From assembly GCA_030950285.1 (NCBI GenBank), contig JAUZRR010000014.1, forward strand, positions 1-64,000: DNA of 64,000 nucleotides, read 5' to 3'. Under the pieces are notes generated by a model. It had not been told where the DNA came from, did not search any database, and was given only the letters and a program-made list of their open reading frames with translations. Every line of letters begins with the position of its first letter. Within the stretch, counting starts at the first letter, position 1. The translations under genes and the position numbers were made by a program. This stretch comes from Planctomycetota bacterium (GTDB lineage Bacteria > Planctomycetota > Phycisphaerae > Phycisphaerales > UBA1924). Positions 17,545 to 26,321 of the stretch are shown here, one piece after another.

Positions 17545-18330
17545 CTACTTGATCGCATCACAAGATTTCGTACCGGGACCACCCCATTCGCAACCGGCTG
17601 AGTGCCCATCATGCACACAAAGATATGTAGGAGGGTCACCGTTCGGATTGCAGCACGCATAATAGCCTTGACGGCACTCGACACTTCCATAAATATTACA
17701 ACTCACAGCACCTTTGCCGCCACCCTCACAGGCACTGAAGTCGCCAGCGGTATCATGGAGACACCGCATAATAGTCCGTCCGTTACTGACAATGCAACAC
17801 GCCGAGTAGCCAGCATGGCACACGATCGGGCCGTACTCGCCTTCTCCGGGCCCGACCGTCGGCCACATGTCCGTTGGCAGGCCGATGCTGAGCAACCCGT
17901 TGGCAGCCACTTTGATGAGCGCGTTGTTGTCCTCGGCGTTGACCAGATACACCGTAAACTCGGATTGGTTCCAGTAGACACCTTCGCCGACCGGCTCGCC
18001 GACTTCGCAGTATTGGCCGAGGTCTTTGCCGATTTTGATCATATCGCCGCCCTGGAAGATCCAGCGTTCGGTGTTGGCGATGACGGTGTATTCCGGCGAC
18101 TCGATGGTCACTGCAATCGCCCAGAGGTCGTAGTTTGAGAACTTCTCCCCCTCGGCAAGCATCGCCAGGCCGTGCTGGATCACCTCGGATGGCGGGTCCT
18201 CCTCTTGCATCACAGCAAGCACCGCGGCTCGCGCGTGCATCGCCGCAATGAGCCCCGGCCACGCCTGCGCAGCCGAAGCCGCCAGCAGGAGTGCCAAAAA
18301 CGCGACACCGCTCTGAGTTACCCTTTTCAT
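17545..18330 (-). CDS. Secreted protein with tandem Cys-rich repeats
   Basis: 261 residues; signal peptide with A-Q-A cleavage region near residue 23; Shine-Dalgarno GGAAAGGA upstream of the ATG. Residues 30-165 are a Cys-poor beta-rich domain. Residues about 167-258 contain two copies of a six-cysteine motif, C-x6-CC-x10-C-x(8-10)-C-x9-C, both with H-D after the fourth Cys and E-x-G-G after the fifth. Twelve cysteines could form six disulfides. I do not recognise the family. Codon use is more A/T-rich at the 3' end (17545-17700) than in the neighbours. Flanked by a REP copy and an A/T-rich gap, it is likely a single-gene unit. Confidence 0.8.
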   Translation of the reverse strand: MKRVTQSGVAFLALLLAASAAQAWPGLIAAMHARAAVLAVMQEEDPPSEVIQHGLAMLAEGEKFSNYDLWAIAVTIESPEYTVIANTERWIFQGGDMIKIGKDLGQYCEVGEPVGEGVYWNQSEFTVYLVNAEDNNALIKVAANGLLSIGLPTDMWPTVGPGEGEYGPIVCHAGYSACCIVSNGRTIMRCLHDTAGDFSACEGGGKGAVSCNIYGSVECRQGYYACCNPNGDPPTYLCVHDGHSAGCEWGGPGTKSCDAIK

Positions 18331-18555
18331 GATTTGTCCTTTCCGCCGTCCACACAGACAGTATGCCTGTTTCTGCGACTCCCCGAGGCCGCAGCATACT
18401 GTAATATATCAGCCCCCCCCCCCGAGGTTGCAAGAGGGAATCTGGAGAATCTACACTTTTTTATATGCAGACGCTTGGCACCCACCAAACCCGGATGAAA
18501 ACCCTCATGAAAGTGGTGCATCTGTAACATACGGAATGCACACGCCCGTACTGCC
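18331..18555. other. A/T-rich intergenic region between divergent-facing surE end and Cys-repeat gene
   Basis: No gene seen. Contains a run of 11 C at 18411-18422 and presumably the promoter of the Cys-repeat gene; no confident -35/-10 pair was identified. Confidence 0.4.
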
Positions 18556-19416
18556 CTATCCCTCCAGCTCACCCTGCCAGAGGTGCAGGTGGTCGTGTTC
18601 GGTGAGGTCGTACTTGAGTGGGGTGAGGGTGATGGCGCCGGCGAAGAGCTCGCTGACATCGCTGCCCGGGTCGGTGTGTCGGAACTCGAGCCCGGAGCGG
18701 TTGGCCCAGTAGTAGACTGCGCCTCCCGGGCTGACGCGGCGTTCGTAGCCGTCCTGCAGGCCGTGGGTGTTCATTGGGCATACTTTCAGAGGGAGCGGGT
18801 CGTGTCGGTGAGGGTTGTCGGCCTCACAGGGGGGGATATTGATTGAGAGGCAGGTGTGGGGTTCGAGCGGGCCGTGGGCGAGGACGGCGTCGATGGCGCG
18901 GCGGGCGTGGGTGGCGCCGCAGGCGTAGTCGGGCTCGTGGTTGCCGAGCATGAGGCTGACGGCGATCGCGGGGACGCCGAGGAAAGCGGCTTCGAGGGCC
19001 GCGGCGACGGTGCCCGAGTAGATGACGTTGATGCCGCAGTTGGCTCCGGCGTTCATGCCGGAGATGACCAGGTCGGGGCGGGCTCCCTCGCCGAAGCGAT
19101 CGGGCCAGAGGCAGGTGAGTGCGAGCTTGACGCAATCGGCGGGTCTGGCGTTAACCGCGATGCCCTGCATGTGGTCGTTGACGGTTTCGTTGGTGATCGC
19201 GAGGGGCTTGTGGAAGGTCAGGCCGTGGCCTGTGGCGGACTGGACGGTGAGGGGGGCGACGGTGACGACCTCGTCGAAGGGCGATTTGGTGGGGGGCGAT
19301 TTGGTGGGGGTTGGTTTGGTGGGGGGTGGGTCGGCGGGGCTGTTGGTGAGGGCGTGGTGGAGGGCGATGATGCCCGGGGCGTGGATGCCGTCGTCGTTGG
19401 TGAGGAGGATGCGCAT
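18556..19416 (-). CDS. surE: 5'-nucleotidase SurE
   Basis: 286 residues. 'MRILLTNDDGIHAPGI' holds the metal-binding D-D, 'VISGMNAGANCGINVIYSGT' holds the family Asn/Ser residues, and 'SGTVAAALEAAFLGVPAIAVS' continues the conserved core. SurE dephosphorylates nucleoside monophosphates. The ATG at 19416 is 6 nt after a TACGCT box (19428 to 19423), so the upstream in-frame stretch to 19548 is not coding. Residues about 27-45 are an inserted Pro-Thr-Lys repeat ('PPTKPTPTKSPPTKSP') encoded by tandem DNA repeats and placed before the conserved 'VVTVAPLTVQSATGHG'. Confidence 0.92.
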   Translation of the reverse strand: MRILLTNDDGIHAPGIIALHHALTNSPADPPPTKPTPTKSPPTKSPFDEVVTVAPLTVQSATGHGLTFHKPLAITNETVNDHMQGIAVNARPADCVKLALTCLWPDRFGEGARPDLVISGMNAGANCGINVIYSGTVAAALEAAFLGVPAIAVSLMLGNHEPDYACGATHARRAIDAVLAHGPLEPHTCLSINIPPCEADNPHRHDPLPLKVCPMNTHGLQDGYERRVSPGGAVYYWANRSGLEFRHTDPGSDVSELFAGAITLTPLKYDLTEHDHLHLWQGELEG

Positions 19417-19422
19417 GGAGCG

Positions 19423-19428
19423 AGCGTA
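19423..19428 (-). promoter_or_regulatory. surE -10 box
   Basis: Minus-strand TACGCT ends 6 nt before the surE ATG; no Shine-Dalgarno fits in the gap. Confidence 0.5.
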
Positions 19429-19574
19429 GCAGGGCGAGGGAGGTTTTTTGGGGGGTGTACGTATGGGGTGGCATTGGTGATTCAGGATGTGTAGAATTGA
19501 GGTGGTGAGCAGTTTGCCATTTTGTCTGAAAGCGAAGAAAGGCATCATTTCATTCTAAGAGAAAGGAAAACGCC

Positions 19575-20279
19575 ATGATGATGCGATCTGCCGTTGCGGT
19601 CCTTGCGACTTTGGGGTGTGTTTCGGGCGCACTTGGACAGGGCAACATGGAGTTCAGTCTTTCTGCCTCGCAGACCGAGGTTCATGCGAACGACCCCACC
19701 ATCACGATCGAGGTGTACGCGAGTTGGGATGATGATCCGGTGAATGTCGGCTTTGCGGCTGCGCTCTTCGACCTGCTCGGGGTCGAGAACTGGGAGACCG
19801 GAGCGGTCACGAGCTTTGTGGGCAACCCCATGATCTACGACAACTGGAGCGACGACGAGGGGGTGTTGCAACCCAACAACGACATCCTCGGCTCGATGCC
19901 CGCGCAGCTCCCTCCCCTCTTCAACGGGAACTTCGATTCGGACAATCCGATCCATGTGATGACGATCGAATGGGAGACCGACGACTTCAGCCCGAGGCAG
20001 GTCTGTGTCGGGACATTTCCCTTGGAAGGGTACATCTATCTCGATCAGTTCGGTACCACGATGTCGATGAGTGTGGTCGGCGAAACGCTCTGTTTTGATG
20101 TGATTGACAACTGGTGTCCAGGCGACTTCAACAACGATGGCAACAAGGACACGCAGGATGTCCTTGCCTTCCTCAATGCGTGGGCGGCTGGCGATCATCG
20201 CGCTGACTGGAACCAGGACGGGACGATCGACACCCGCGACGTGCTCAATTTTCTCAACGATTGGTTGACAGCCTGCTGA
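19575..20279 (+). CDS. Secreted protein with C-terminal dockerin-like repeats
   Basis: 234 residues, signal peptide ending 'GALGQ' near residue 22, Shine-Dalgarno AAAGGAAA. The middle is a beta-rich domain of about 150 residues resembling cohesin/extracellular sandwich folds. The C-terminus has two EF-hand-like dockerin repeats: 'GDFNNDGNKDTQDVLAFLNA' and 'DWNQDGTIDTRDVLNFLND', ending in Ala-Cys. Such terminal repeats ('GC-type dockerin') are abundant in Phycisphaerae secreted proteins and probably serve in sorting or surface attachment; the binding partner is not in the window. A strong terminator follows at 20376. Confidence 0.85.
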   Translation: MMMRSAVAVLATLGCVSGALGQGNMEFSLSASQTEVHANDPTITIEVYASWDDDPVNVGFAAALFDLLGVENWETGAVTSFVGNPMIYDNWSDDEGVLQPNNDILGSMPAQLPPLFNGNFDSDNPIHVMTIEWETDDFSPRQVCVGTFPLEGYIYLDQFGTTMSMSVVGETLCFDVIDNWCPGDFNNDGNKDTQDVLAFLNAWAAGDHRADWNQDGTIDTRDVLNFLNDWLTAC

Positions 20280-20375
20280 ACAGGCCAGCATCGTTCGGGG
20301 TCGGGGGCCGCATCCGGGCTGGAGGGTGAGCCGGGCTGAGGGGTGCCCGTTGAGCCTTGTCAGGCCGACCAGTAT

Positions 20376-20407
20376 CCGCCCGGTAGCACGACTGCCGGGC
20401 GGTTTTT
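20376..20407 (+). terminator. Rho-independent terminator
   Basis: CCGCCCGGTAG / CTGCCGGGCGG, 11 bp with one G-U pair, loop CACGA, then TTTTT. Ends the dockerin-protein transcript. The rest of 20280-20546 shows no gene. Confidence 0.88.
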
Positions 20408-20546
20408 ATCGGTGCGTGTGCCGATGGCGGGGCAGCGGTGTCAGGCGGGGGCTTTGTTCCCGGGGCTATGCTGCGTCGGGATCGGCCCGATGGCGCGGAT
20501 GGAGCGGATGGACCGGGCTGATACTTTGTACAACAGGAGCCCACCA

Positions 20547-21935
20547 ATGCGAACGCCCTTTGACAATATTCTCGATGCCATTGGCGATACGCCGCTGGTC
20601 AGGCTGAACAAGGTCGTGCCCGAGGGGGCGGCCGAGGTGTGGGTCAAGTGCGAGTTTCTGAACCCCGCGGGGAGCATCAAGGACCGCATGGCGATGCACA
20701 TCGTCGAGCAGGCCGAGGCGCGGGGGTGGCTGAAGCCGGGGGGGACGATCGTCGAGAACACCTCGGGCAACACCGGGCTGGGGCTGGCGATGGTGGCGGC
20801 GGTGAAGGGGTACAAGTGCATCTTTACGATGCCCGACAAGATGAGCCTCGAGAAGGTGAACATGCTCAAGGGGTTTGGGGCCGAGGTGGTGATCACGCCG
20901 ACCGACGTGCCCGGCGACAGCCCCGAGCACTATGTCAACACCGCCAAGCGGATCGCCAAGGAGACGCCGGGCGGGTTTTATGTCAACCAGTACCACACCG
21001 AGCTGAACATCGAAGCCCACTATCTGTCCACGGGTCGGGAGATCTGGGAGCAGACCGGGGGTGAGTTTGATGCCTTTGTCGCGGGGGTCGGGACCGGGGG
21101 CACGATCTCGGGCGTCGGACGCTACATCAAAGAGAAGAACAAAGAGCTCGGCAAGAACATCCTTGTGGTCGGGTCCGACCCGATCGGGAGTGTCCACTAC
21201 AGCCTGTTCTACACCGGCGTGCCCGGCGAGGCGGGTGTGTACAAAGTCGAAGGCATCGGCGACGACATCGTGTGCGATGCGTTTGATCTGACAGCAGTGG
21301 ACGAGATTCTCCAGATCGACGATCGGCAGAGCTTTACCATGGCGCGGCGGCTGACCCGCGAAGAAGGGCTCTTCTGCGGCGGGTCGTCCGGCGGCATCGT
21401 GCACTCGGCGATCGAGGTCGCGGTCCGGCTGGGGGCGGGGAAGAAGGTGGTGTGCGTGCTGCCCGACCACGGCTCGCGGTATATCAGCAAGTATCTCACC
21501 GATTCATGGATGAAGGACTACGGCTTTCTCGAACCCGAGCGGCATCTGGGGCTGGTCGAGGACGTGCTGAAGGTCGAACGGCCGAGCGTGGTGACCGCGG
21601 CGCCGGACACGCCGTTGTGCGAGGTGGTGCGGCTGTTCCGCGAGCACGGGGTGAGCCAGTTGCCGCTCGTGAATGGCAGCGGCAAGCCCGAGGCGATCGT
21701 CCACGAGGTGGACCTGCTGCGGGCGATGCAGGCCGGCGACGTGGCGATGGAGACGCCGGCGCACGAGGTGGCGACGGCGGTGGGGGGGCTGATCTATCCC
21801 AAGGCCCGCGTCGAGGAGCTGTACGCGATCTTTGCCAAGGACCAGGTGGCGATCGTGGTGGATGAGTCGGAGATCGTGGGGATCGTGTCGCAGATTGATT
21901 TGATTGATTATCTTTCGCAGAAGACAACCAGCTAA
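20547..21935 (+). CDS. cbs: Cystathionine beta-synthase with paired CBS domains
   Basis: 462 residues. PLP lysine in 'PAGSIKDRMA' (about residue 45), phosphate loop 'NTSGNTGLGLAMVAA', glycine loop 'GVGTGGTISGVGRYI' and 'GGSSGGIVHSAI' define a fold-type II enzyme. Residues about 345-460 carry two CBS motifs ('GVSQLPLVNGSGK', 'DQVAIVVDESEIVGIVSQID'), as in eukaryotic-type CBS that respond to adenosyl ligands. It condenses serine with homocysteine to cystathionine. The start has CAGGAG 7 nt upstream. The next gene is the PLP enzyme that cleaves or forms cystathionine, so a reverse transsulfuration pair is likely. Confidence 0.93.
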   Translation: MRTPFDNILDAIGDTPLVRLNKVVPEGAAEVWVKCEFLNPAGSIKDRMAMHIVEQAEARGWLKPGGTIVENTSGNTGLGLAMVAAVKGYKCIFTMPDKMSLEKVNMLKGFGAEVVITPTDVPGDSPEHYVNTAKRIAKETPGGFYVNQYHTELNIEAHYLSTGREIWEQTGGEFDAFVAGVGTGGTISGVGRYIKEKNKELGKNILVVGSDPIGSVHYSLFYTGVPGEAGVYKVEGIGDDIVCDAFDLTAVDEILQIDDRQSFTMARRLTREEGLFCGGSSGGIVHSAIEVAVRLGAGKKVVCVLPDHGSRYISKYLTDSWMKDYGFLEPERHLGLVEDVLKVERPSVVTAAPDTPLCEVVRLFREHGVSQLPLVNGSGKPEAIVHEVDLLRAMQAGDVAMETPAHEVATAVGGLIYPKARVEELYAIFAKDQVAIVVDESEIVGIVSQIDLIDYLSQKTTS

Positions 21936-21944
21936 GGATTTCTC

Positions 21945-22067
21945 ACCACAGAGACACAGAGAGCATAGAGAAAAATCCGAACACATATGAGAAGAGTGTC
22001 AGAGTAGAGTCTTTCGATTCTTGTGCGTTTGGATGCCTTTCCTCTGTGGTCTCTGTGTCTCTGTGGT
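21945..22067. repeat. Long inverted repeat between cbs and the next PLP gene
   Basis: ACCACAGAGACACAGAGA (21945-21962) is perfectly complementary to TCTCTGTGTCTCTGTGGT (22050-22067), an 18-bp stem enclosing 87 nt. The CACAGAGACACAGAG type is a common dispersed intergenic element in many bacteria. Confidence 0.85.
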
Positions 22068-22083
22068 AAGGAAAGGAAAGTAC

Positions 22084-23238
22084 ATGACGCCTGACAACAC
22101 CCGCTTTGCCACCCGCGCCATCCATGCCGGGCAGCGACCCGACCCGACCACCGGCGCGATCATGACGCCGATCTATCAGACCGCGACCTATGCGCAGCCC
22201 TCGCCGGGCACGTTCATAGATGAGTTCGACTATTCGCGCTCGGCCAACCCGACCCGCACCGCCCTCGAAGCCAACCTCGCGTCGCTGGAAGGGGCCGGGC
22301 ACGGGTTGTGTTTCAGTTCGGGGTGTGCGGCGATGGACTGCGTGCTGCACCAGCTGGCGCCGGGCGATCATGTGATCCTCTGCGACGATGTCTATGGCGG
22401 GACCAACCGCCTGTTTCATAAGGTGTACAACCGTCACGGGATCAAGATTTCGCTGGTCGATCTGACCGACCACGACGCGGCGGCTGCGGCGTTCCGGCCT
22501 GAGACCAAACTGATGTGGCTCGAGACGCCGACCAACCCGATGCTCAAGGTGGTTGATATCGCGGCGATGGCGGAGCTTTGCAAGGCGAAGGGCGTGTGGC
22601 TTGCGGTGGACAACACGTTTGCGACGCCGGTGTTGCAGACGCCTTTGGCGCTGGGGGCCGACATCGTGTGCCACAGCTCGACGAAGTACATCGGCGGGCA
22701 CTCGGACGTGGTCGGCGGGGCGCTGCTCTCGAACGATGACGAGGTGCACGAGAAGCTGAAGTTTGTGCAGAACTCGGTCGGTGCGGTGCCGGGGCCGATG
22801 GATTGTTTCTTGCTGTTGCGTTCGACCAAGACGATCCATGTCCGTCTCGATCGGCACTGTCAGAACGCGGCGGCCCTGGCTGCGCACCTTGTCGAGCACC
22901 CGCGGTTTCCGCGTGTGGTCTATCCGGGGCTCGAGAGCCACCCGCAGCACGCGGTCGCGAAGAAACAAATGTGCGGCTTTGGCGGAATGATCACCGCCGA
23001 GATGGACGGCGGGCTCGAGGACGCGCGGCGGTTCCTCGAACGGCTCAAGGTCTTTACGATTGCTGAGAGCCTTGGTGGTGTCGAGTCGCTGATCGAGAGC
23101 CCGGCGATTATGACCCATGCAAGTGTCCCGGCCGATCAGCGGGCCAAGCTCGGCATCACCGACGGGCTGGTGCGGTTCAGCGTGGGGATCGAGGATATCG
23201 CGGACCTGATCGCGGATATCGAGCAGGCGCTGGAGTGA
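22084..23238 (+). CDS. Cystathionine gamma-lyase/gamma-synthase family PLP enzyme
   Basis: 384 residues. Family motifs: 'FATRAIHAGQRPDP', 'TPIYQTATY', 'YSRSANPTR', 'FSSGCAAMD', 'YGGTNRLF', 'WLETPTNPML', 'DNTFATPVLQ' and the PLP-lysine site 'HSSTKYIGGHSDVVGG' (Lys about residue 201). The 'SLGGVESLIESPAIMTH' C-terminal motif is intact. Given cbs upstream, cleavage of cystathionine to cysteine is the more likely role, but gamma-synthase cannot be separated from it by eye. Shine-Dalgarno AAGGAAAGGAAAG. Confidence 0.9.
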   Translation: MTPDNTRFATRAIHAGQRPDPTTGAIMTPIYQTATYAQPSPGTFIDEFDYSRSANPTRTALEANLASLEGAGHGLCFSSGCAAMDCVLHQLAPGDHVILCDDVYGGTNRLFHKVYNRHGIKISLVDLTDHDAAAAAFRPETKLMWLETPTNPMLKVVDIAAMAELCKAKGVWLAVDNTFATPVLQTPLALGADIVCHSSTKYIGGHSDVVGGALLSNDDEVHEKLKFVQNSVGAVPGPMDCFLLLRSTKTIHVRLDRHCQNAAALAAHLVEHPRFPRVVYPGLESHPQHAVAKKQMCGFGGMITAEMDGGLEDARRFLERLKVFTIAESLGGVESLIESPAIMTHASVPADQRAKLGITDGLVRFSVGIEDIADLIADIEQALE

Positions 23239-23271
23239 GGGGTGCAGCTTCGGGCGTGGTACGGGAGAGTG

Positions 23272-23730
23272 CTAGAGCCCGAGTTGGAAGAGCACCCATC
23301 CGATGATGAGCGTGATGCAGATTGTACCGGTGAGCAGCGCGAGCTTGCGCCGCCATCGGAATGGGGGCAGACGGCTGCCGATGTTCCGCGCGCCGAGGAC
23401 CACGTCATCGGAGCCGCATTCGGGGCAGACGCTGAGGCCTGTTGCGCCCAGTTCGTACCCGCACGTGAAACAGCGAAACGCCTGTTGCGGGTTGACGTTC
23501 TTTGCTGATGGGCGCGGGATGACTGTTCCGCACTCTGGGCATTGTGTCTCGCGGCAGCCGCGGAGGTTGTAGCCGCACTCGTGGCAGGCGATATCCTGGT
23601 CTGGCAGATAGTCGGCGGGGATGAACCGGTTTGCTGGTGGGGGACTATGCACCGCAGATTGTACAGATGCAGCGTCTCTATGAGCTTGTGGGCGAGCACA
23701 AATTCCGGGATTGACGGCTGTAGCTGTCAT
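23272..23730 (-). CDS. Double zinc-ribbon membrane protein
   Basis: 152 residues. Two zinc ribbons: 'CHECGYNLRG...CPECG' and 'CFTCGYELGATGLSVCPECG', each with C-x2-C pairs, and a C-terminal transmembrane helix ('LALLTGTICITLIIGWVLF'). The start at 23730 is the first ATG after the upstream REP palindrome; two earlier in-frame ATGs run through that repeat and were set aside. Zinc-ribbon plus one membrane helix is a common layout in planctomycetes, with no known function. It converges with the PLP enzyme gene, with 33 bp between. Confidence 0.75.
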   Translation of the reverse strand: MTATAVNPGICARPQAHRDAASVQSAVHSPPPANRFIPADYLPDQDIACHECGYNLRGCRETQCPECGTVIPRPSAKNVNPQQAFRCFTCGYELGATGLSVCPECGSDDVVLGARNIGSRLPPFRWRRKLALLTGTICITLIIGWVLFQLGL

Positions 23731-23740
23731 CGAACGCGGC

Positions 23741-23765
23741 ATCCCGAGCCTGCGCTCGGGGCTCG
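23741..23765 (+). repeat. REP-like palindrome, GAGC subtype
   Basis: CCCGAGC-CTGC-GCTCGGG followed by GCTC, located just upstream of the zinc-ribbon gene. Confidence 0.7.
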
Positions 23766-23857
23766 CTGTGCATGGTGCGCGTGGTTGTTTGGCAACTCGC
23801 GGGATGCGGTTCACGCCGGGTTTTCGTGCTTGGTCGTTCCGGTCGGGTGTGTCCTTT

Positions 23858-24358
23858 TCACACGGCAAGCTCGGAATCCCTGCCCGCCCCGTTCCCTCTT
23901 CTGCCGATAGAGCGACGCATCCACCGCCGCATCATCTCGCGGTTGACTGCTTCGTCGTCGATGTCTTCGGGCGGCAGCACGTGGGGCGAGCCGTCCTCGT
24001 AGGTCTCGATCGTCGGCACACTCTGGCCGACCTCCTCGAACGCCTGCACCAGCGCCCGCCCGTCCATGTCCCGCGCCACCGGCATGCCCAACAGCCGCAG
24101 CATCGTCGGCGTCACGTCGAGCAGCGTCGCGCCGTGGACCTCTTCGCCGCGTTTGATGCCCGGCCCCCACAGCGCGAGCATCCCGAACGTCCGGTGCCAG
24201 GCGACCGGCTTGCCGCCTTTGATGGCGCTGGTTCCTACCGGCCTGCGCTGGTCGGAATAGAACCCGTGGTCGGAACAGATCATCACGACCGTGTCGTCGT
24301 CGATGCGTTTCATCAGCCGTCCCAGCATCAGGTCGTGCAGCCGGTAGCAGCCCTCCAT
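23858..24358 (-). pseudogene. Truncated alkaline-phosphatase-superfamily phosphodiesterase
   Basis: A 166-residue frame matches only the C-terminal third of a type I phosphodiesterase/nucleotide pyrophosphatase-like protein: 'DDDTVVMICSDHGFYSD' with the conserved Ser-Asp-His, 'AWHRTFGMLALWGPGIKRG' and 'LLDVTPTMLRLLGMPVARDMDG'. The N-terminal metal and nucleophile segments are missing; the same frame upstream of 24358 becomes Arg/Gln-rich and unlike protein. No promoter or Shine-Dalgarno is evident. A 5'-truncated remnant is the best reading. Confidence 0.7.
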
Positions 24359-24365
24359 TACCCCT

Positions 24366-24770
24366 AGCGTCGTTGTCGTACCGGCCCGGCGTAGACCACG
24401 CTGCTGGCGGCGATGGCTGCGGCGATCGCGAGGCAGTCCTGCCCGCTGGGGTTGATTGTTCACGTTGTCTTGTTGTTTGGGGTCGTTATGGCTTGTCTCT
24501 CCTCTGTTTCTCGGGACCGCCTCCAGCCTACCGAGGCCGCCAGAGTCTCCAACGAAAACGCACGAACTTCGGGAAACACACCTAAAGACTGTTTGTGTTT
24601 TGTCAGAGTGGCGTTGCAGCCATGCTGGGGGGGATTTTCCCTTGCCACTCCCGAATCGGAGCCGCTGCGCACAGAAAGGGGATTTGCACGCGAACCTCCC
24701 TAGAATCCGCATCGGCCGCGATGCCGAGCCTCGAACCCGCTGCTGACCAAGACCCCGGGAGTTCCCCACC
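24366..24770. other. Region upstream of nuoF without a confident gene
   Basis: No supported gene. Minus frames are rich in Arg/Pro or interrupted. The nuoF promoter should lie here; a TAGAAT at 24700-24705 is one candidate -10 box. Confidence 0.35.
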
Positions 24771-26174
24771 ATGGGCAAGACCGCCTACGACGGCACACCT
24801 CGCCACCTCCTTTGCAAGCGCATTCCCACGCCGCCGTTTGGCGACTGGAACGATCGCCACTACGTCGATTACGACGAGTATGTCGCGACCGGAGGCTACG
24901 TCGCGTTGCGCAAGTCTCTGGCCCAGTCCCCGGACGCTGTGACCCAGGAGGTCAAGAAAGCGGTGGTCCGTGGTCGCGGCGGGGCCGGGTTCCCCGCCGG
25001 CGTCAAATGGACGTTCCTGCCTCCGGTTCCCGAAGGCAAAGCGCCGGGCGACCCCGGCGCAGAGCGGTACCTCGCGGTCAACGCTGATGAGTCTGAGCCG
25101 GGCACGTTCAAGGACCGGCTCCTCATGGAGTTTGACCCCCACCAGTTGCTCGAAGGCATCGCGATCTGCTGCCACGCCTGCGGCCTGAACAAGGCCTACA
25201 TCTTCATCCGCGGCGAGTACTACCTCCAGGCCGAGCGCCTCGAGCGTGCCCTCGCCGAGGCTTACGAAAAAGGTATCTTCGGCGAAAAATGCGTGCAGAA
25301 CTCCGACGCCAACTCGGGCGGCGGGCCGCGCTTCCGCGTCGATTGCTACGTCCACCGCGGCGCGGGTGCCTACATCTGTGGCGAAGAAACCGCACTCCTC
25401 GAAGCCATCGAGGGCAAACGGGGCTACCCCCGCATCAAGCCGCCCTTTCCAGCTGTCGAAGGGCTCTTTGGCCGACCCACCGTCATCAACAACGTCGAGA
25501 CCCTCTGCCACCTCACGCTCATTATGGACGAGGGTGCTGAGGCGTTCATGGCGCAGGGTGTCGAGAGCACCATCGGCGGGCCGCCCAGCTACGGCACCAA
25601 GCTCATGGGCATGAGCGGCCACGTCGAACGACCCGGCTGTTACGAGTTTGAGCTGGGCATCCCCCTCCGCCTCTTCGTCGAAGAGCACTGCGGCGGGATG
25701 CGCAACGGCAAAGCGTTCAAAGCGGCCATCCCCGGCGGGGTCAGTATGGGCATCCTCGGGACCGATCAATACGATGCCGAGCTCGACTTTGATATCGGCC
25801 GAAAGTACGACGTGCTGGGTCTGGGCACCGCCTGCCCGACGGTCTTCGACGAGGACACCGACATGGTCGCGGTTGCGCGAAATATCTCACGCTTCTACAA
25901 GCACGAGAGCTGCGGGCAGTGCACCCCCTGCCGCGAGGGCTCGGGGTGGCTTTACCAGTTGCTCTGCCGCCTGACCGACGGCGACGCCCGCGCCAAGGAC
26001 CTCGACCTCACTCTTGAACTTGCCGAGAGCATGGGCAGTATGCCCGGCACCACCATCTGCGGCCTGGCCGACGGCAACAACTTCGCGATGCGAACCATCA
26101 TCCAGAAGTTCCGCTCCGAGTTCGAGGCGAAGCTGAAACCGGCGTTTGTGACCGCGACGGTGGGGGCGAGCTGA
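24771..26174 (+). CDS. nuoF: NADH-quinone oxidoreductase subunit F
   Basis: 467 residues. FMN/NADH site 'RGRGGAGFPAGVKW' (about residues 66-80), 'NADESEPGTFKDR', 'GAGAYICGEETALLEAIEG', 'VINNVETL', and the 4Fe-4S N3 cluster ligands 'SCGQCTPCREGSGW' (about 380-393) with the fourth Cys in 'GTTICGLADG'. It accepts hydride from NADH in complex I. The ATG follows GGGAG. The partner nuoE lies 27 kb away on the other strand (52903-53442), so the diaphorase module is split in this genome. Confidence 0.95.
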   Translation: MGKTAYDGTPRHLLCKRIPTPPFGDWNDRHYVDYDEYVATGGYVALRKSLAQSPDAVTQEVKKAVVRGRGGAGFPAGVKWTFLPPVPEGKAPGDPGAERYLAVNADESEPGTFKDRLLMEFDPHQLLEGIAICCHACGLNKAYIFIRGEYYLQAERLERALAEAYEKGIFGEKCVQNSDANSGGGPRFRVDCYVHRGAGAYICGEETALLEAIEGKRGYPRIKPPFPAVEGLFGRPTVINNVETLCHLTLIMDEGAEAFMAQGVESTIGGPPSYGTKLMGMSGHVERPGCYEFELGIPLRLFVEEHCGGMRNGKAFKAAIPGGVSMGILGTDQYDAELDFDIGRKYDVLGLGTACPTVFDEDTDMVAVARNISRFYKHESCGQCTPCREGSGWLYQLLCRLTDGDARAKDLDLTLELAESMGSMPGTTICGLADGNNFAMRTIIQKFRSEFEAKLKPAFVTATVGAS

Positions 26175-26243
26175 CGCCCCGCTGCGATATCTGGTACAGC
26201 GCAACGGGTCAATCACTGCCCATTAGGAGTTGGTTTTCGTATT

Positions 26244-26271
26244 GAGTACTCTTGATTCAAGAGGTACTTCA
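26244..26271. other. Hairpin downstream of nuoF
   Basis: GAGTAC-TCTTGA-T-TCAAGA-GGTACTTC forms a stem of about 12 bp with one bulge. There is no T run, so its role as a terminator or mRNA-end stabiliser is uncertain. Confidence 0.4.
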
Positions 26272-26321
26272 GCACAGCAGGATGGACATCTCGCCCAATC
26301 CCGATTTGTTGAGAAGTTCCC

